A stretch of DNA of 64,000 nucleotides. Origin: Erpetoichthys calabaricus. Lineage: Eukaryota > Chordata > Cladistia > Polypteriformes > Polypteridae. Shown piece after piece: positions 12,303 through 22,225 of the stretch; position 1 is the first letter of the stretch, and the number at the start of each line of letters is the position of its first letter. The stretch lies in NCBI RefSeq assembly GCF_900747795.2, contig NC_041396.2, positions 40,207,174 through 40,271,173 on the forward strand, read 5' to 3'. Under the pieces are notes generated by a model, which was not told the DNA's origin, searched no databases, and saw only the letters and a program-made list of their open reading frames with translations. A program made the position numbers and the translations under genes.

Positions 12303-14096
12303 CTTCTTCCTCTTGACAAATACTAGACCTTCTTTTTCTTCCTCCATGCTGCAGATAGCCTCATAGAAGCCACTGTCCAAGCGATCCTCCTCATGGGAGG
12401 GGGTTTCTAAGGAGTAGCTGTCCAAAGGTCCTTTCATTAAATTATGGCAAATTAGGCTTTGCATGTTTGCTGCTTGGCAGCTAGACAGAGGAGTCTGGTT
12501 TTGCCTAGCCTTTTTAGTTCTTATAGGACCTTGAAAATTAAAGGGGCTATAAGGGTCCTTGCCACAAGAGAAGTAATTCCAGAGCTTGAGATTTTCTTCC
12601 TCATCACAACTGCTCTGGTCATCCTCAGAATCTGTTTCCTCTTTCTCTTCATCCTCCTCTTCCTCTGAAGAGGATGAACCTAGAGAACTCTCTTCCTCTG
12701 AACCCTCATCTGTATTTGAATTTTCTTGTTCCTCACTTGGATTACTGGGTTTGGCACTCTGGATAGTTGCAGTGAAATTTTGGAGATTATAGGGATCTGA
12801 GCTTTGAGAAAAGAAGCCCAGTAGGTTCTCTCGTTCTGGTGAATTCTCTTCATCTGAATCTGAAAATACAGATGAGCTATCACTGTCAAAACCATCATCA
12901 TCCTCCTCACTGCAAGCCACATCTGAATCCTCACTAGAGCTTTCACTACTGCAGTAGCCCCCAATAATATAAGAGATCATTTTATTCTGACACTGGGGTT
13001 TGGAAACGGAGGGCAGAGTATCTGCAGGTGTGACACATTGTGCCGTTTCCTCAGCAGGATGAAAGGTTACAGCTTCATTTACCAAGTTCTCCTTATCCGA
13101 ACCAAAGACAGAAAATTCATCAGGGAGGTCAGTAAGCTGTGTGCAACAAGGATGTATAACTACTTCTGCTCTGGTGCAAGGGTCCATTTTGGCAAGTTTA
13201 CCTGCAGAATGTTCTTCCTCCAGACTCGAGTACCCATTATCCTGATCGGGGGTAAGGAGAAACACCTCGCTGCTTGCCGCGATACGGCAGACCAGCGTCT
13301 GGTCCAGCTGAGGCTTTTCAGGACAAAACCCTTGTGGTAAGGCCGCTTCGGTGCTGCTATTGTCTGCCTGTCTATTATGTGACAAGCATCCCGTATTTTC
13401 TCCACACAAAAGCTGGTTGTGGGAATCGTTTGCAAGAGACTGCAACAGGTGTCGTTCATCTCGATTTTGGGCTTCATCTGGATCTGGTTTGCCATAATCA
13501 GTCCAACCCCACAAACTGGCCCACCAGCTCCATTTTGCACTGGACTCCAAAGGCGAATGCCCAACACAAGTCTTACTAACAGCAACCGGCAAGTTTGGTG
13601 TCATCAACTGGCTACTCTGAGCAGACATGACAGACGCCATATGTAACCACTCCTGGTTTAAAGATTTCCGTACGGCGGATACATAACCACACGCGGCTGC
13701 CGGCTCTCGTTTAATTTGCTGTCCGTCTGGCGGATTCTGGCTGTGGTTTACCTTTTTCATGCAACACCCGTCCACAAGTGTCGACTCCAAGTCCATCAAC
13801 CCCACCTCCTGCAAGGCCTGTGCGTTAAACCAGCCTAGAGATGTGCTTTCGGAGAGTAAATCATCTCCATGCTGACAGTGCACCAAAGACAGCGGTGGGC
13901 TGCGATCCTGCCCCGGGACCGCTTTTCGGAAGTCACAGACGCTGCCGACACCTGTCCAGGTTGGAAAGTAGCGCTGAAGTAGCAGGCTGGGCCTAGTAAC
14001 GAGGGCGGTCAGCGTCCCAATCCACGAGTTTTCCTGCTCTTCAGACCGCATGAAGGACGTGACGCGCTGCTTCGTGTACAGGCCGTTAGTTTCCAT
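12303..14096 (-). CDS. PPP1R15B: PPP1R15B exon 1 (CReP, eIF2-alpha phosphatase regulatory subunit)
   Basis: CReP recruits protein phosphatase 1 to phosphorylated eIF2-alpha and keeps translation running. This exon encodes residues 1-598. Seen in the sequence: a TPDQDNGYSSLEEEHS block near the middle, then CQNKMISYIIGG, a long acidic Glu/Asp/Ser tract, two DPY-x(3)-NF repeats (SSDPYNLQNFTATIQ and GKDPYSPFNF), and a basic KRKK end. I know these blocks from vertebrate PPP1R15B in the same order. The donor AAGAAG|GTAATG falls directly after KRKK, so the PP1-binding KVTF motif is split by the intron. The start is the ATG at 14096, in context GGCGGCATGG; five in-frame codons upstream lack an ATG. 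The N terminus (about residues 24-46, WIGTLTALV...LLLQRYF) is hydrophobic and could be the ER-associating segment known in this family. Exons 1 and 2 together give 660 aa, against 713 in human. I am very sure of the identity. Confidence 0.96.
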
Positions 14097-14126
14097 GCCG
14101 CCAAATTGCAATTAGGAAGAAAAAAT

Positions 14127-14231
14127 TTAATTTGTACCAGCGATTATACTGTTCACCGATAGAAAAAATAAAAAGGTCGAAGGAGTTGATCCTGTCAACC
14201 TTCTATAATAAAAGTAAAAAAAAACTTCCAT
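14127..14231 (-). promoter_or_regulatory. Upstream ORF 2 in the PPP1R15B leader (34 codons plus stop)
   Basis: The ATG at 14231 (minus) opens 34 codons, beginning MEVFFYFYYRRLTG, and stops at 14127-14129, exactly 30 nt before the main ATG. Only two ATGs occur in the 360 nt upstream of the main start, and neither overlaps it. This matches the two-uORF layout known for PPP1R15 genes. Caveat: the T-rich stretch around 14206-14228 ending TTATAG also looks like a splice acceptor, so an unrecognised 5' UTR intron could remove this ATG. Confidence 0.5.
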
Positions 14232-14312
14232 ACGTCAAACCTTTTCAGACAGGCCTCCGAGTTGTCCGTCCCAAAGAAACCGCGGCCGGCCTATCCAGTC
14301 CTGACCCCGGGT

Positions 14313-14453
14313 CTAGCGAGCGGCCCAGCCGTTGGGTGATCCCGGCGCACAATTCTTCGCGCCTTGCCTTTGTCCACGGCGCTTTCCTGTGCGCCACTGT
14401 CCGACACAAATGTTCTCTCTGCTACTGCTGCCCACAGAGAAAGTGCAGGCCAT
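14313..14453 (-). promoter_or_regulatory. Upstream ORF 1 in the PPP1R15B leader (46 codons plus stop)
   Basis: Reading minus from the ATG at 14453 (context TAAAATGG, with A at -3 and G at +4) gives an open frame to TAG at 14313-14315. It begins MACTFSVGSSSREN. It lies in the GC-richer block just upstream of PPP1R15B. Mammalian PPP1R15A and PPP1R15B mRNAs are known to carry upstream ORFs that raise translation when eIF2-alpha is phosphorylated. Whether this ORF is in the transcript depends on the start site, which cannot be read from sequence. Confidence 0.5.
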
Positions 14454-14700
14454 TTTAATTTTTTAAATTTGGTTTTACTTTTCGTTGGACGCTCTCCTGT
14501 TGCCTTCTTAAGCAGGGTCCAGCGAGGATTTACAATTAAATAACAGAAAGAAATCAAACAGAGCGAATCACCACTTAAAGCGTACCAGACAACTACCACG
14601 TAGTAACATGCAATAAACTTAATTTGATTACATGTGTCTCTAGCGGCAAAACGACCCCCCTTTATCTCTCATAAGCCCTACACATTTCACGGTCCCCGTC

Positions 14701-16534
14701 GTTACGACGTCGACGCCCTCCTCCCTTGACAGGATTTCATCAGAAACGGCAAGGGAAGGTCGTTCAACTCTCAGCAGTGAGCACTTTAAGGGGACGTCTA
14801 CAAATTAACTCTTTTGCGTCTAAGTGTGCAGGAAGAGCTTGCACAGGTAATAGTCATTTTGCACAGTTTACGCTCTTCCACATTGGACTAAACTATACTA
14901 ATATAATTCATAATAGATATACACAACTGGTCCAAAGTTTTATAACACCTCAGTTTTTTTTTTCAAATGTAAAGCAGCAAACTGCCAGAGGTTTAAATTT
15001 AAAGTTTAGGCTAGCAAAAACTGAAAAAAAGTAAATATCAGAATATTACAAATGGGTCTTCTTCAGGGAACAGCTTGAAACTGTTGGGCTGTGCAGTGAA
15101 GCGCCTATCATGCAAGCTGATGACCCTCACAAACTTGTCTTCTGATTGGCTAGTGACTTTGGGTTCGCCAGATGTCTTCCTATCAGATAGTTGCACTTTT
15201 TTTACTTTTGCTTCGGACTTGACGTTTTATAACTAACATTTATGGACAAAATCATACTGCTATGCAGTTCCTATTACACTGCCTATATTCTTAAAGCATT
15301 ATACAAAATTAAGTAATTTCTAAACTAATCTGCATTTTTATTATTTTATTAGTACTCGATTTTTTAAAATCAAAACATTAAATGAGTTGGCATTTTGGGG
15401 ATAAATAATAACCAATAAAAAGTCCGAATTAGCATAAGTCGCCCTAATTCGGAGTCTTCATAAGAAAAGAAATTATTTACTGAGGTAGAAGTACATAATA
15501 AACAAATAGTTGCGTCAGATATTTGTAATATAAAAACGTGTGCTTCAATTTAAATGTTTAAAGTCTGAATATTCTTAATTGGATAGAAATGTATCATTTA
15601 CAGCCTCTGGCAGAGGTCCCCAGAGGGACAGATCCCAAAGGATCCAAAATAACATTATATTCGTAATCATTAACTTTGAAATAGTCTAATGATACCCCAC
15701 ATGCTTATGTTTGAAATCTGCCATTTGTAACCTTCTGTTATTGGCACTTAGAGTGTTAGGATCACCGGTAAAGAATCAAATATCAAAAAAAGTATTTTTT
15801 TCGTTATCAGCAACCTCGAAATAGAATAGCACCTGCCTGTAATACCGATTCTCATTTTTGTTAAAAAGGAGTAACTGCACCCCTCGTGTCCCGTTAGGAG
15901 GTGAACCCGTGGGGTGCATTCCACGCATGCACAACGTCAAGTCCATCTGATTATTTTTTGCTAAAGACACCCATTGGTTTACTCTTTCGCATAAGGGTGT
16001 AATTTCCTGAACAAAATATGATTAAAACTACGGGCTTTTCGGGTCTAGATGTTAAAAAATGGGAGAGGAAGTCCCAAAAGCTCAACGTCTCGTCGAACGG
16101 AGTATCGTAAGAGGGGTGACAGGTAACAAGTGTTTTCTCGAGTCAGGAAGCGACTAAAAAAAATTTTAAAACACGTGACTTCAAAGAGTTCATAAGTATT
16201 CCTACGAACAGAGAAGCTGTATCTGCACATTTGCGTTTTCAGTTTCATTCTGGTATGTATTTAGTTATAGCGAGATAAAGATTTTATACTTACTTTAATT
16301 TTAGGAAAAGTAGTTGGTTAATATTTTCAGGACCAGTCTAATTACACTCCTGCTTTTAGGTTCTGTTATATTGGGAGCTTCTCTATCAGCCTCCCAATAC
16401 AACGAAATCTCAATAATGTGAAATTGGGCAAGAACATATTTTAAGAAAGTCTAAATATGGCATTAACGCTATTATTCCCCAATGAAGTTGAACAAGTAAT
16501 AAAAATTATTATTTCCATTTACTGGTCACTTTTA
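14701..16534. other. Intergenic DNA, nothing recognised
   Basis: About 1.8 kb upstream of PPP1R15B with moderate CpG content near 14.7-15.2 kb and AT-rich sequence beyond. No exon, repeat family or array could be supported. Confidence 0.45.
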
Positions 16535-16853
16535 GGGCGGCACGGTGGCGCAGTTGTAGCGCTGCTGCCTCGCAGTTGTGGGACCTGGGTTCGTGTGGAG
16601 TTTGCATGTTCTCCCCGTGTCTGCGTGGGTTTCCTCCGGGTGCTCCGGTTTCCTCCCACAGTCCACAGACATGCAGGTTAGGTGGATTGGCGATTCTAAA
16701 TTGGCCCTAGTGTGTGCTTGGTGTTTGTGTGTGTCCTGCGGTGGGTTGGCACCCTGCCTGGGATTGGTTCCTGCCTTGTGCCCAGTGTTGGCTGGGATTG
16801 GCTCCCGTGACCCCTGTGTTCGGATTCAGCGGGTTGGAAAATGAATGGATGGA
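16535..16853 (+). repeat. tRNA-derived SINE, with 12-bp target duplication
   Basis: The copy begins GGGCGGCACGGTGGCGCAG (A-box-like TGGCGCAG) and ends in a GGAT repeat. It is flanked by the perfect direct repeat TGGTCACTTTTA at 16523-16534 and 16854-16865. The B-box region is partly deleted compared with the copies at 24.4 and 25.5 kb. Confidence 0.9.
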
Positions 16854-16867
16854 TGGTCACTTTTATA

Positions 16868-17378
16868 TGGAAGCCCATTTCCCCCTATGGAAGCCCGTGG
16901 AACCTCGGGACTAAAACTGCTCAAGTCATGTGACACTATTTTGTCCAATGAAAGCTCAAATAGTAAATCATAACTTCGAGATACTAGCTCGAAATTATAA
17001 AATAGTAAGTCGTAATAATGAGATGCTAACTCGAAATTATGAGATTGTAAATCGTAATAATGAGATACAAAATCGAAATTATGAGATGCTACGTCATTAT
17101 TATGATATAAAAACTCGTAATAATGAGATATTAAATTGAAATTACAAGATACTAAGTCACAATTACGTGATAGTAAGTCATAATAATGAGATACTAAGTC
17201 ATATTTACGAGACAGTAAGTAGTAATTATGAAATATTAAATCGAAATTATAAGATTATAAGATTATAATTATAAGATGTCATAACTGTAAATTAGTAAAA
17301 CGTAATAATGAGATAGTAAGTCTTAAATATGAGATAAATGTATTTTTTTATTTTATTTTTGGCGGAAATGGGCTTCTA
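16868..17378. mobile_element. MITE-like element with a 21-bp-period internal array
   Basis: The ends are inverted: GGAAGCCCATTTCCCCC at about 16869 and GGCGGAAATGGGCTTC at about 17361. Between 16960 and 17335 the DNA is a degenerate array of 21-bp units such as CGTAATAATGAGATGCTAACT and CGAAATTATGAGATTGTAAAT, all in one polarity. No coding capacity. The superfamily is not assigned; a TA on both outer sides is suggestive but weak. Confidence 0.6.
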
Positions 17379-17394
17379 GTGCCCTGCCTTAGAC

Positions 17395-17930
17395 GGAGTG
17401 CAACTAAACCGCTGTGCTTAGCAACCGTGATTGTTGTCATGTGCGTTTTTTGAATGTCTGAATCGGTTGTTATTATTTGACTTTTTTGTCACAGCTTACT
17501 GGGATACATTTGTCACGCCTGTGAACTTTATTAACATAAACTGCTGCGTTTTTGCTTAGCCATTGTTGTCTTATAGTCTGTGCATGTGCGTAATGTCCCA
17601 ACACCTGACAACAAAGTGAAGCTGCAGACTACTTGTGGGCGGGTCTAAGAGGCGAGTACGTGTCAATCAAAAATTATCTATCACGCCTACCGCGCATTAC
17701 CCTTCTCTCTCAGTGAGTGACGATCTGCTCGTTTCGTGTGTTAGAAAAAAAAGTACGGACGTGTATTTTAGATCTTTGTGGGAACACTGGACCTAATTTT
17801 ACAGAAAAGAAGTAATCAACATTTTTAATGTTTTTTTCCAAATGTGTACAGTTTAAGCATTGAATTAGCGATCTGCCCATAACCTGCCTTTCACATTTGA
17901 CTAAGTGACAATATGGAATCATATGATATG
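17395..17930. other. Intergenic DNA, nothing recognised
   Basis: A mixed-composition stretch with several CpGs (17.40-17.72 kb). No conserved coding block or repeat boundary was found. Confidence 0.4.
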
Positions 17931-18085
17931 AAAGTCCAAAGAAGAGCGACTAAGCTGATTCCGGGACTAAGAGGTATGAGCTATAAAGAGAGACTGAAAG
18001 AGCTGAATCTTTTCAGTTTAATTAAATGGAGATTAATAGGTGACATGATTGAAGTGTTTGAAATTACGAAAGGAAAATAAATGAA
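17930..18085 (+). repeat. LINE fragment, end of reverse-transcriptase ORF (CR1-like)
   Basis: One frame reads KVQRRATKLIPGLRGMSYKE, then RLKELNLFSLIKWRLIGDMI and EVFEIT. This is the typical C-terminal stretch of CR1-type non-LTR retrotransposon proteins. Upstream and downstream parts are absent. Confidence 0.7.
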
Positions 18086-18168
18086 ATTCTGTATACACGG
18101 TGACAAGGTTGAAAAGAGCAGATTTCGTTCAAATGTTAGTAAGTTAGTAAGTTCTTCCTCACGTAAAG

Positions 18169-18170
18169 AA

Positions 18171-18214
<44 letters not shown>

Positions 18215-18226
18215 TATATATATATG
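18169..18226. repeat. (TA)n microsatellite
   Basis: A run of TA dinucleotides broken once by a G, immediately before the inverted-arm element at 18254. Confidence 0.9.
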
Positions 18227-18253
18227 GAAGAGATGGTCTGTGATACGGTTTGC

Positions 18254-18660
18254 ATATTTGCAGCTGGAGATCCACGAAGGGAGAAAAAACGAATCACGTA
18301 TCATAAAATAGTTTTTTTATTCCTGAGCTTTGCCAGTACTAAAAGTGCCAGAGAGTTGGCCGAGTCTTGGCTATCAGATGAAAACGCCATCAACAGACAC
18401 TTGGACATAAATCCAGCATATGCCAATTTAAGAAGGACATGTACACAATAATTAAACTATACAATTTGATCATACTGACTTAGTCACCTACACCCCCGAC
18501 ACACTGAATGTGTTGCTATATATTGCCTTTGATTCTTGTAAGTCTAAGCATTATCCTCTGATGAAGACCCCTGATAGGGGTTGAAAGCTCAGAAATAAAA
18601 AAAAACTATTTTATGATACGTGATTCGTTTTTTCTCCCTTCGTGGATCTCCAGCTGCAAA

Positions 18661-18663
<3 letters not shown>
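18254..18663 (+). mobile_element. Penelope-like retroelement 3' fragment with inverted arm
   Basis: Two near-perfect inverted arms of about 78 bp (18254-18331 and 18584-18663, each containing GCAGCTGGAGATCCACGAAG or its complement) enclose about 250 bp. The plus frame reads ARELAESWLSDENAINRHLD then INPAYANLRRTCTQ and a stop, resembling the tail of Penelope-like proteins as I recall them. At 18558-18586 CTGATGA, a hairpin (ACCCC/GGGGT) and GAAA follow in hammerhead-ribozyme order. Inverted or tandem end duplications are common in Penelope-like copies. A MITE is the alternative reading. Confidence 0.5.
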
Positions 18664-18755
<92 letters not shown>

Positions 18756-18770
18756 ATCCATTATCCATAT
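18664..18770. repeat. (TA)n microsatellite
   Basis: About 90 bp of uninterrupted TA repeat, beginning right at the outer end of the inverted arm. Together with the TA run at 18169 it brackets the Penelope-like fragment, so the insertion probably went into a TA tract. Confidence 0.9.
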
Positions 18771-19033
18771 AAATAATATTATATATAATATAATATATAT
18801 TAGTGTATACTATATACACACACATATACAAACACCCCTACTGAGCAAATAAGAAATATCTGTATCCATGATTTATCTAATCAGCCAATCATGTGGCAGA
18901 AATGCAATGCATAAAATCCTGCAGATGCCAAACACAAGTTTACATCAAGCCCCAAAAAATGTGACCTCCGTAATTCCTACCATGGCATGATTGTTGGTGT
19001 CAGATAGGCTTGACTGAATATTTCTGTAATTAC

Positions 19034-19234
19034 ATTTAGATTTATTTGTTTAGCAGATGCTTTTATTCAAAGCAATTTACAAAAAAGGTCAACAAGTGTT
19101 ACAGGACAAAGGGTACAAAATTAATCACAAGTGAAGAGCTCAGAACAAATTAAAAACTAGTCACAATTGGTAGATTATAAAAAAAACCTAGCAGCTGATA
19201 CAAGATAGAAATTTACTGAAAAAGAGTCTTGAAC
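19034..19234 (-). repeat. LINE-related repeat, left part, interrupted by a hAT element
   Basis: The complement begins with an L2-type tail (GTAAATTGCTTTGAATAAAAGCATCTGC at 19046-19090 in minus sense; given here as motif description) and continues into a repeat body. The same repeat resumes at 20662, reading AGTCTTGAAC... then ...TTGAACTGCTTCTTAAA, so the hAT element was inserted in it. Confidence 0.6.
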
Positions 19235-20661
19235 AGAGGTGTGACCAGAACATCATGTGTGGGTGGGCATTTGGCTTGTCTGGGGTGGCAAAAAATATCC
19301 ATCCATCCATCCCCATTTTTGTAGGGGGGTCAAATAATAATAACAACATAGTTTTATATAACATATAAAAGCAAAAATTGTGGCATAAATCATAACCTAT
19401 TGTTCAATAAAATTAACAGAGGCAATGGACCTTGTATTACTATTTTTTGTGAATAAATATAGAACTACATCTACAAGGTAAATATCAATAAAGTCAAATG
19501 TATACAACATATGAGAGCAAGAACAGAAACGTGGCTTATTGTAGTCATGGGAGGCTATAGGATATCAGTTTCCAGCGTTTAACCTGGATATTATCTACAG
19601 GACCAGTCTGCGGTTACTCTTGGCAAATTCTGAACTAAATTCATTCATGTCTAGATTTTCTGTGATGTTTTTCTCATGTGCCAGAATGACTAATTTCTCT
19701 TCCTTGAATGCAGCATTGTTCGGCGGAGTGGAGTGAGAATGCAGTTCAAAGCAGAGAAAGAGCTTTCGCATGCAGCTGAAGACACACCAATGATGAGTGC
19801 TGTGATGCAGACAATGCTCTGACGTGCAGGATACTAGACGCGTGTTTGTGGAAGCCGCCACCGTCTTTTTCTGGAGCTTTTTTCCAATTAGTGTAGCCGT
19901 GTTTGGTGAATATGTCCTCGCGGTCCGAATTGGAAACACTAAATTTGCGGCAGGCAAAGCAAAAGCTGCCTTCACGGACAACAGAATATTCAAGCCATGG
20001 TCGAGTCTGATACCAGCTTGCATTAAAACATCTGAGTGTCTTTCCGAATGCGCGCTTGGGATAATTAATTAAAATGGGCTGGGATGGGCTATCCATATTT
20101 AAGTCAGGCAGACTGGACTGTATATTTTGTTGAAAACAGAGGTTTGGAGTACTCGACACGGGCGCAGAGCTGGAGGATTGTGTAGGCTTATCTGCATCTT
20201 TTGGAGTTTCAGTTCCCGATGTGGGTGCGCTGTGCTCCGTGTTGGTTGCTGCAGTGTTGGGCTCAACCGTGGAGCCAGCAGCTTGCGGAGGGACAGAGGT
20301 TGAAGATGCCTGCTTTTTAATAAGCCATCTATGCATAGCCTTTGGTGTTACCAACCAGAAAATAAAAGAAGAATGGAACGTATACGCTGTTTTAATTAAA
20401 GAATGCGGTCAAGAAGTTCAAAACGTGCTGCAAAATGTGTGGTGAAGTGAACTGTGAGCAGCACGGTGCCTGTCTAATAGAGGAGACACTGACGGATATG
20501 CTCCAAATTCAAACGGGCCGATTGGAAAGCAACTCAGTTTTGAAAATCAAATGTTTTCTTCTCCAGGGTTTTCAATGGACAGACAGAGCATCTCGCAGGG
20601 TGGGCACGGCTTGTCTCTGGGGGGGCAGTGCCCACCCCAGCCCCCCCGTGGTCACGCCTCT
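19235..20661 (-). mobile_element. hAT transposon with TTF-type zinc finger, internally deleted
   Basis: The TIRs are AGAGGTGTGACC at 19235 and its near-complement GGTCACGCCTCT ending at 20661. The flanks TCTTGAAC and GGTTGAAC match at 6 of 8 bases, the expected 8-bp hAT duplication with age. The minus frame from about 20354 has a Ser/Thr/Pro-rich lead, then FGKTLRCFNASWYQTRPWLE and GSFCFACRKFS, a TTF-type zinc finger as in ZMYM-like hAT transposases. A second piece (19595-19770, KLFLCFELHSHSTPPNN...) follows out of frame. The catalytic core and hAT dimerisation domain are missing, so the copy is dead and about 1.4 kb long. Confidence 0.85.
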
Positions 20662-20900
20662 GGTTGAACTGCTTCTTAAAAACATTGAGAGAGTCAGAAT
20701 TTCAAATGGGCAGGTAAGGTAAGAGGTGTACATAAAAAGAGTCTGAATTGAGATTTGATGTCACATAGTGGAGACATCACCAGATGCCGTTCATGAGCAG
20801 ATCTTATAGGTCGAAAAGAAGAAAAGAACCTCACATGTCTCCATATCTAACATAGTAGCCATACTCCGTGGCTCAGGTGAGTAGTGAAATAGGACAAACT
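20662..20900 (-). repeat. LINE-related repeat, right part
   Basis: Continuation of the repeat at 19034-19234 on the other side of the hAT element. The complement shows CTGCTCATGAACGGCATCTG at 20780-20799, part of a block I recall from fish LINE-associated repeats. Confidence 0.5.
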
Positions 20901-20924
20901 TTAAAAATCAATTAACAAAAAAGT

Positions 20925-21200
20925 ATCGCTAGCTAAGCGGAGGCAAAACGCAGAGGTAGACTGACTCCCCACTTCTGACGTCACGTTTCCTCCTCCCCTC
21001 AGCCTGCAGCCTCTGTCTCAGATTAACATGAATATATCGCTCCGGCAAGCGAACTATGATACTGAGCGCGATGAGAGAAGTCACAAAATCAACCGGAATG
21101 TTCAAGCAAATTATAGACAAAAAAGTAGTTCTCTCGTGAAAAGCGGACAGACATACAGTCAGACAGACAGTCAGACATTGGATTTTATATATATAGAGAT
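20925..21200 (+). repeat. Unclassified interspersed repeat with CAGA tail
   Basis: The segment is richer in CpG than its surroundings and ends in a short (CAGACAGT)n tract followed by ATTGGATTTTATATATATAG. This resembles the 3' end of a retroposed repeat, but I cannot assign the family. Confidence 0.35.
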
Positions 21201-21229
21201 GAATACTGACCCATTGACTAAGCTGTAGG

Positions 21230-21860
21230 CAAGCATCAAGGATTTGAACTTAATTTGTGCTTGTGGAATAGTGGGGCCACAGCATAGCAGACAGTGATCA
21301 GTTTTTAAATAAATGAATAATTAAATAGCTGGCTTGATCTCTGTTGGTGTGCATGCTTATGTGGCTGTGGGGTAGTTGAGATGAAGAACATCTGCACATG
21401 AGGATATGGTCTGTGTTGATTGCTCCATTGGTTTTGTACAGTTTGTGATTGAGGCACTGTACCCCCGGAGATATATAAGGGGGAACCAGAATGACAAAAA
21501 GGTGAGCGAGAGAGGAGGCAGGCAGCTGGGAGGAGAGCCCCTTGGGGATCATGAGGCCGACGTCCGGGGCTGCTGAGGGTCACTCCCTGTGGGAAACCAT
21601 GGACCGCAAAGACCCAGTCCTGTATAGAAAGGTTGGTTGAGCCTGTCGGCAGGGCATCTTCTTTACACCAAGGCTCTGTGTGGGGTATGCAGAGGAGACA
21701 TCAATTTTAAAGGTATTCACCATGGACTTGATTTTACAGGGAGGCTTCCCGCTTTTGAGATTTTAACCTTATTTTAATGAAGCTAATGAATATTTCTTTG
21801 ATGGATTTATATCCTCCACAGAGTGCAGTGTTTTTGTCGATTACTTCATTTATTTATTTT
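21230..21860 (+). other. Unclassified stretch with promoter-like motif, possibly an LTR fossil
   Basis: It contains GAGATATATAAGGGGGAACC (TATA-like, 21468-21487), then a GAG-rich tract and a long non-coding remainder, an order often seen in LTRs. No ends or target duplication could be fixed, so this is only a possibility. Confidence 0.25.
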
Positions 21861-22065
21861 TTGAAGCAATCACTGCACTACTGAGACTGTAGCAAAATGA
21901 TCGCTGGAGGACAGCTAGCCATTAATCCCCATCCCAAAGTTTTGCACTGACTTGGACACTGTTAGAAATAATTAACCAAGCTAAACAGGGATGAGGTGCT
22001 GAGCAGATAGAACAGATGAAGGAACTGGTATAACAGGAAGATCTGTCTTAGCCACACTGAGCTGG
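21860..22065 (-). repeat. Old L2 LINE, third piece
   Basis: The minus strand reads remnants of LQLNLAKTELLVIP and SVQNFG, the stretch after the YADD region of L2 reverse transcriptase. It continues the minus-oriented L2 at 23661-23786 and 28738-29065, split by later insertions. Confidence 0.65.
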
Positions 22066-22225
22066 AGATTGTGTTTACATTTACATTTACATTTACATTT
22101 ACATTTACATCATTTAGCAGACGCTCTTATCCAGAACGACTTACAACAGTGCTTAGTAGTCTACGACTGTTCTTCAGTCTTTAAGGCTAGGATTACATCT
22201 ACTGTCATTAAACAAGTTACCGCTG
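22066..22225 (-). repeat. L2 3' tail in minus orientation
   Basis: (CATTTA)n followed by GCAGACGCTCTTATCCAGA and GACTTACAA is the complement of the L2 3' end. It abuts the plus-oriented L2 that starts about 22226, so two L2 ends meet head to head, or one insertion inverted its 5' part. Confidence 0.7.

Larger units (their letters stand above)
14097..14700 (-). promoter_or_regulatory. PPP1R15B 5' leader and probable promoter region
   Basis: The segment 14270-14420 has many CpG and GGCCGG-type runs in an otherwise CpG-poor, AT-rich neighbourhood, which is the usual look of an unmethylated vertebrate promoter. No TATA box is obvious. A second cluster of CpGs lies at 14650-14720. The transcription start site is not determinable here. 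Confidence 0.4.
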
